Source of the DNA: Planococcus sp. ISL-110 | GTDB taxonomy: Bacteria > Bacillota > Bacilli > Bacillales_A > Planococcaceae | Reading direction: 5' to 3' | NCBI RefSeq assembly: GCF_018613575.1 | Contig: NZ_JAGGPX010000016.1 | Location: forward strand, 1-64,000 | DNA: 64,000 nt | Shown: positions 62,587 to 64,000 of the stretch, piece after piece | Layout: each line of letters opens with the position of its first letter | Numbering within the stretch: position 1 is the first letter of the stretch | Position numbers and translations under genes: made by a program | Notes under the pieces: generated by a model | The model's input: the letters and a program-made list of their open reading frames with translations, nothing else | Told to the model about the DNA's origin: nothing | Databases searched by the model: none

Positions 62587-63589
62587 CTAATGGAACCCAC
62601 CGGGATTTTGAACCTGCCAATTCCATGAATCCCTGCACATCTCTTTTAGGCTTTTCTCCGCCTGCCATCCAAGCAGGGTTTTCACTTTTTCCGGATTGGC
62701 GTAACAGACTCCGATATCGCCGGGCCTTCTGTCTGTGATTTGATAAGGAATTTTTTTGCCTGTCACTTCATTGAAGTTGTGGACGATTTCCAACACACTG
62801 TAGCCGGTGCCTGTTCCAAGATTGAAGGTTTCGATGCCTTCATGCTTTTCCAGATACTCAAGTGCCTTGATATGGCCTTTCACTAAATCCATGATATGTA
62901 TGTAATCACGGACACCGGTCCCATCACTGGTATTGTAGTTTCCCCCAAACACCTGCAGCTCCTGCCGTTTGCCGATCGCAACTTGTATGACGTACGGAAT
63001 CAGATTATTCGGCACTCCCCTCGGATCTTCGCCTAATCGACCGCTAGGATGCGCACCGATGGGATTGTAATAGCGCAAAATCGCAATTCGGAAAGACGGG
63101 TTTGAAACAGCCAGATCCCGTAAAATTTCTTCAATCATCAATTTGGTCCGGCCATAGGGATTGGTGGCTAATAAGGAAAATGATTCTTCAATCGGCACCC
63201 GTTCTGGATGGCCGTAAACCGTTGCTGATAAACTGAATACCAGTTTCTCCAGCTTGTGTTTCAGCATAACTTCACATAATGTCAACGTGCCGTTGATATT
63301 GTTGTTGTAGTAGCTGAGCGGCATTTGGACCGATTGCCCGACTGCCTTATAGCCAGCAAAATGCATTAGTCATACCAAGAAAACACAGCATCCAAAGCTT
63401 CGTAATCCAATAAATCCACTTGATGGAATGCAAAGTCCTTTCCGGTCATTTCTTTTATTCGGTCTATTGGAGCCAATTGGCTATTTGATAGATTGTCCAC
63501 CACCACTACTTTATAATCATTTTCAAGCAGCTTGACCATTGCGTGGCTACCGATAAATCCGGCTTCCCCCCAGTTACTAGCACCACCAT
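62587..63589 (-). pseudogene. galE: UDP-glucose 4-epimerase gene broken by two frameshifts
   Basis: Three reading frames together spell an almost complete GalE. ATG 63589, after GAGGG, gives MVVLVTGG. Two extra bases in the GGGGGGAA run near 63570 then shift the frame into EAGFIGSHAMVKLLENDYKV... up to FSWYD. About 10 bases are missing near 63366, after which MHFAGYKAVGQSV... runs to the stop at 62587. The SLSATVYG and NPYGRTK active-site motifs are still present. The 63366 ATG has no ribosome site, so a functional product is unlikely. Confidence 0.85.
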
Positions 63590-63704
63590 ATGCATCCCTC
63601 TTTTTACACAAATTTCAATATTCAGATAATTTAATTCAATTTTATTATACTGCATAGAACAGCTTTTGCCACAAAAACAAGCAATATTTTATTCTTTTCA
63701 GCAG

Positions 63705-63750
63705 CAAAAAAGCCATCCATCAGAATCAAAAGATTCTGATGGATAGCTTT
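63705..63750 (-). terminator. Terminator of the TcaA-like gene
   Basis: AGCTATCCATCAGAATC and GATTCTGATGGATGGCT pair with one G-T around TTTT, and TTTTTTG follows on the minus strand. Confidence 0.88.
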
Positions 63751-63765
63751 CGTATCAGCCGTTTC

Positions 63766-64000
63766 CTATTCTTTATTAATAATGTCGGAAACATAGTAAA
63801 AACCGTATTCGTCCATTACGATGGTGTAGGTTTTATTGCGTTCTTGAACGGACCATTCCCCGGCTTCATCTTTAAGGTCGAAGGCTTCTTCCGTGTGGAC
63901 GATTGCATGGTCGTCGAAGATTTCAATGCCGGAAATCTCCAGCTTCGTAAAGTTGAATTCCATGCCCTTGTCTGCGATGTCTGTAATGTACTCGGAAATG
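63766..64000 (-). CDS. C-terminal end of a TcaA-like protein (partial)
   Basis: The gene enters from the right edge. The visible 78 residues, ISEYITDIADKG...GFYYVSDIINKE, form a small beta-rich domain like the NTF2-like C terminus of TcaA/YvbJ membrane proteins: EYI..I...G, then strands with HTEEAF and YTIVMDEYGFYYVSD. The frame is open to the window edge, so ATG 63963 is an internal Met and not the start. The assignment is tentative. Confidence 0.5.
   Translation of the reverse strand, partial: ISEYITDIADKGMEFNFTKLEISGIEIFDDHAIVHTEEAFDLKDEAGEWSVQERNKTYTIVMDEYGFYYVSDIINKE

Overview
The window looks like a chromosomal segment of a low-to-mid GC Gram-positive bacterium of the order Bacillales, most likely family Planococcaceae (Planococcus-like). 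This is inferred from AGGAGG-type ribosome binding sites, sigma-A-like promoters, an S-box (SAM-I) riboswitch, teichoic-acid genes, ComK, an S-layer/LPXTA-type sortase pair and many Bacillus-like gene families. No rRNA, tRNA, CRISPR array, prophage or intact insertion sequence was seen.

Layout. 0.4-4.1 kb: acyl-CoA dehydrogenase, acyl-CoA ligase and a MerR regulator behind a classical 19-bp-spacer MerR promoter. 4.2-6.0 kb: small hypothetical, HAD phosphatase and pyroglutamyl peptidase. 6.2-8.4 kb: polar amino-acid ABC transporter. 8.5-10.9 kb: membrane-anchored hypothetical, an untracked 56-aa gene and an LLM flavin oxidoreductase. 10.9-11.3 kb: block of dispersed repeats. 11.4-13.5 kb: an operon with a PAS/STAS (RsbR-like) protein, a stand-alone CarH-like B12 photosensor module, a His-rich helical protein and a nonsense-mutated ABM monooxygenase. 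13.8-16.3 kb: SAM riboswitch and metI-metC. 16.6-20.3 kb: Fur-box-controlled ferric iron ABC transporter. 20.3-20.5 kb: ten 20-bp tandem repeats. 20.6-23.7 kb: malic enzyme, hydroxyacyl-CoA dehydrogenase with an SDR remnant, and a hypothetical.

23.8-28.1 kb: exopolysaccharide-type operon (Wzz-like protein, BY-kinase, degraded EpsC/CapD-like protein, unknown protein, UDP-sugar dehydrogenase lacking its catalytic Cys). 28.4-34.5 kb: OmpR-type regulator, a 1096-aa double-kinase hybrid sensor whose first phospho-acceptor His is Asn, and a PAS-GGDEF cyclase. 34.8-42.3 kb: NRDE protein, small unknowns, SRPBCC protein, UvsE, 5TM histidine kinase, a sigma factor divergent from comK, a second dispersed-repeat block and a GyrI-like protein. 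42.5-46.7 kb: TetR regulator with tandem operators and a SwrC-type RND pump. 46.7-46.8 kb: a 21-bp tandem repeat, then a DUF1028 protein.

47.8-63.6 kb is a cell-envelope island: tagHG exporter, three CDP-glycerol glycerophosphotransferases, tagD, NodB-LysM deacetylase, DUF4126 protein, galU, LPXTA acidic surface protein with its class D sortase, an acyltransferase and a galE broken by two frameshifts. The last 240 bases hold the end of a TcaA-like gene. Together the envelope genes make and export glycerol-phosphate polymers and decorate the wall. Gene decay is concentrated in sugar-nucleotide genes (galE, EpsC-like, Ugd-like). The best candidate for a poorly described system is the B12/STAS operon at 11.4-13.5 kb.
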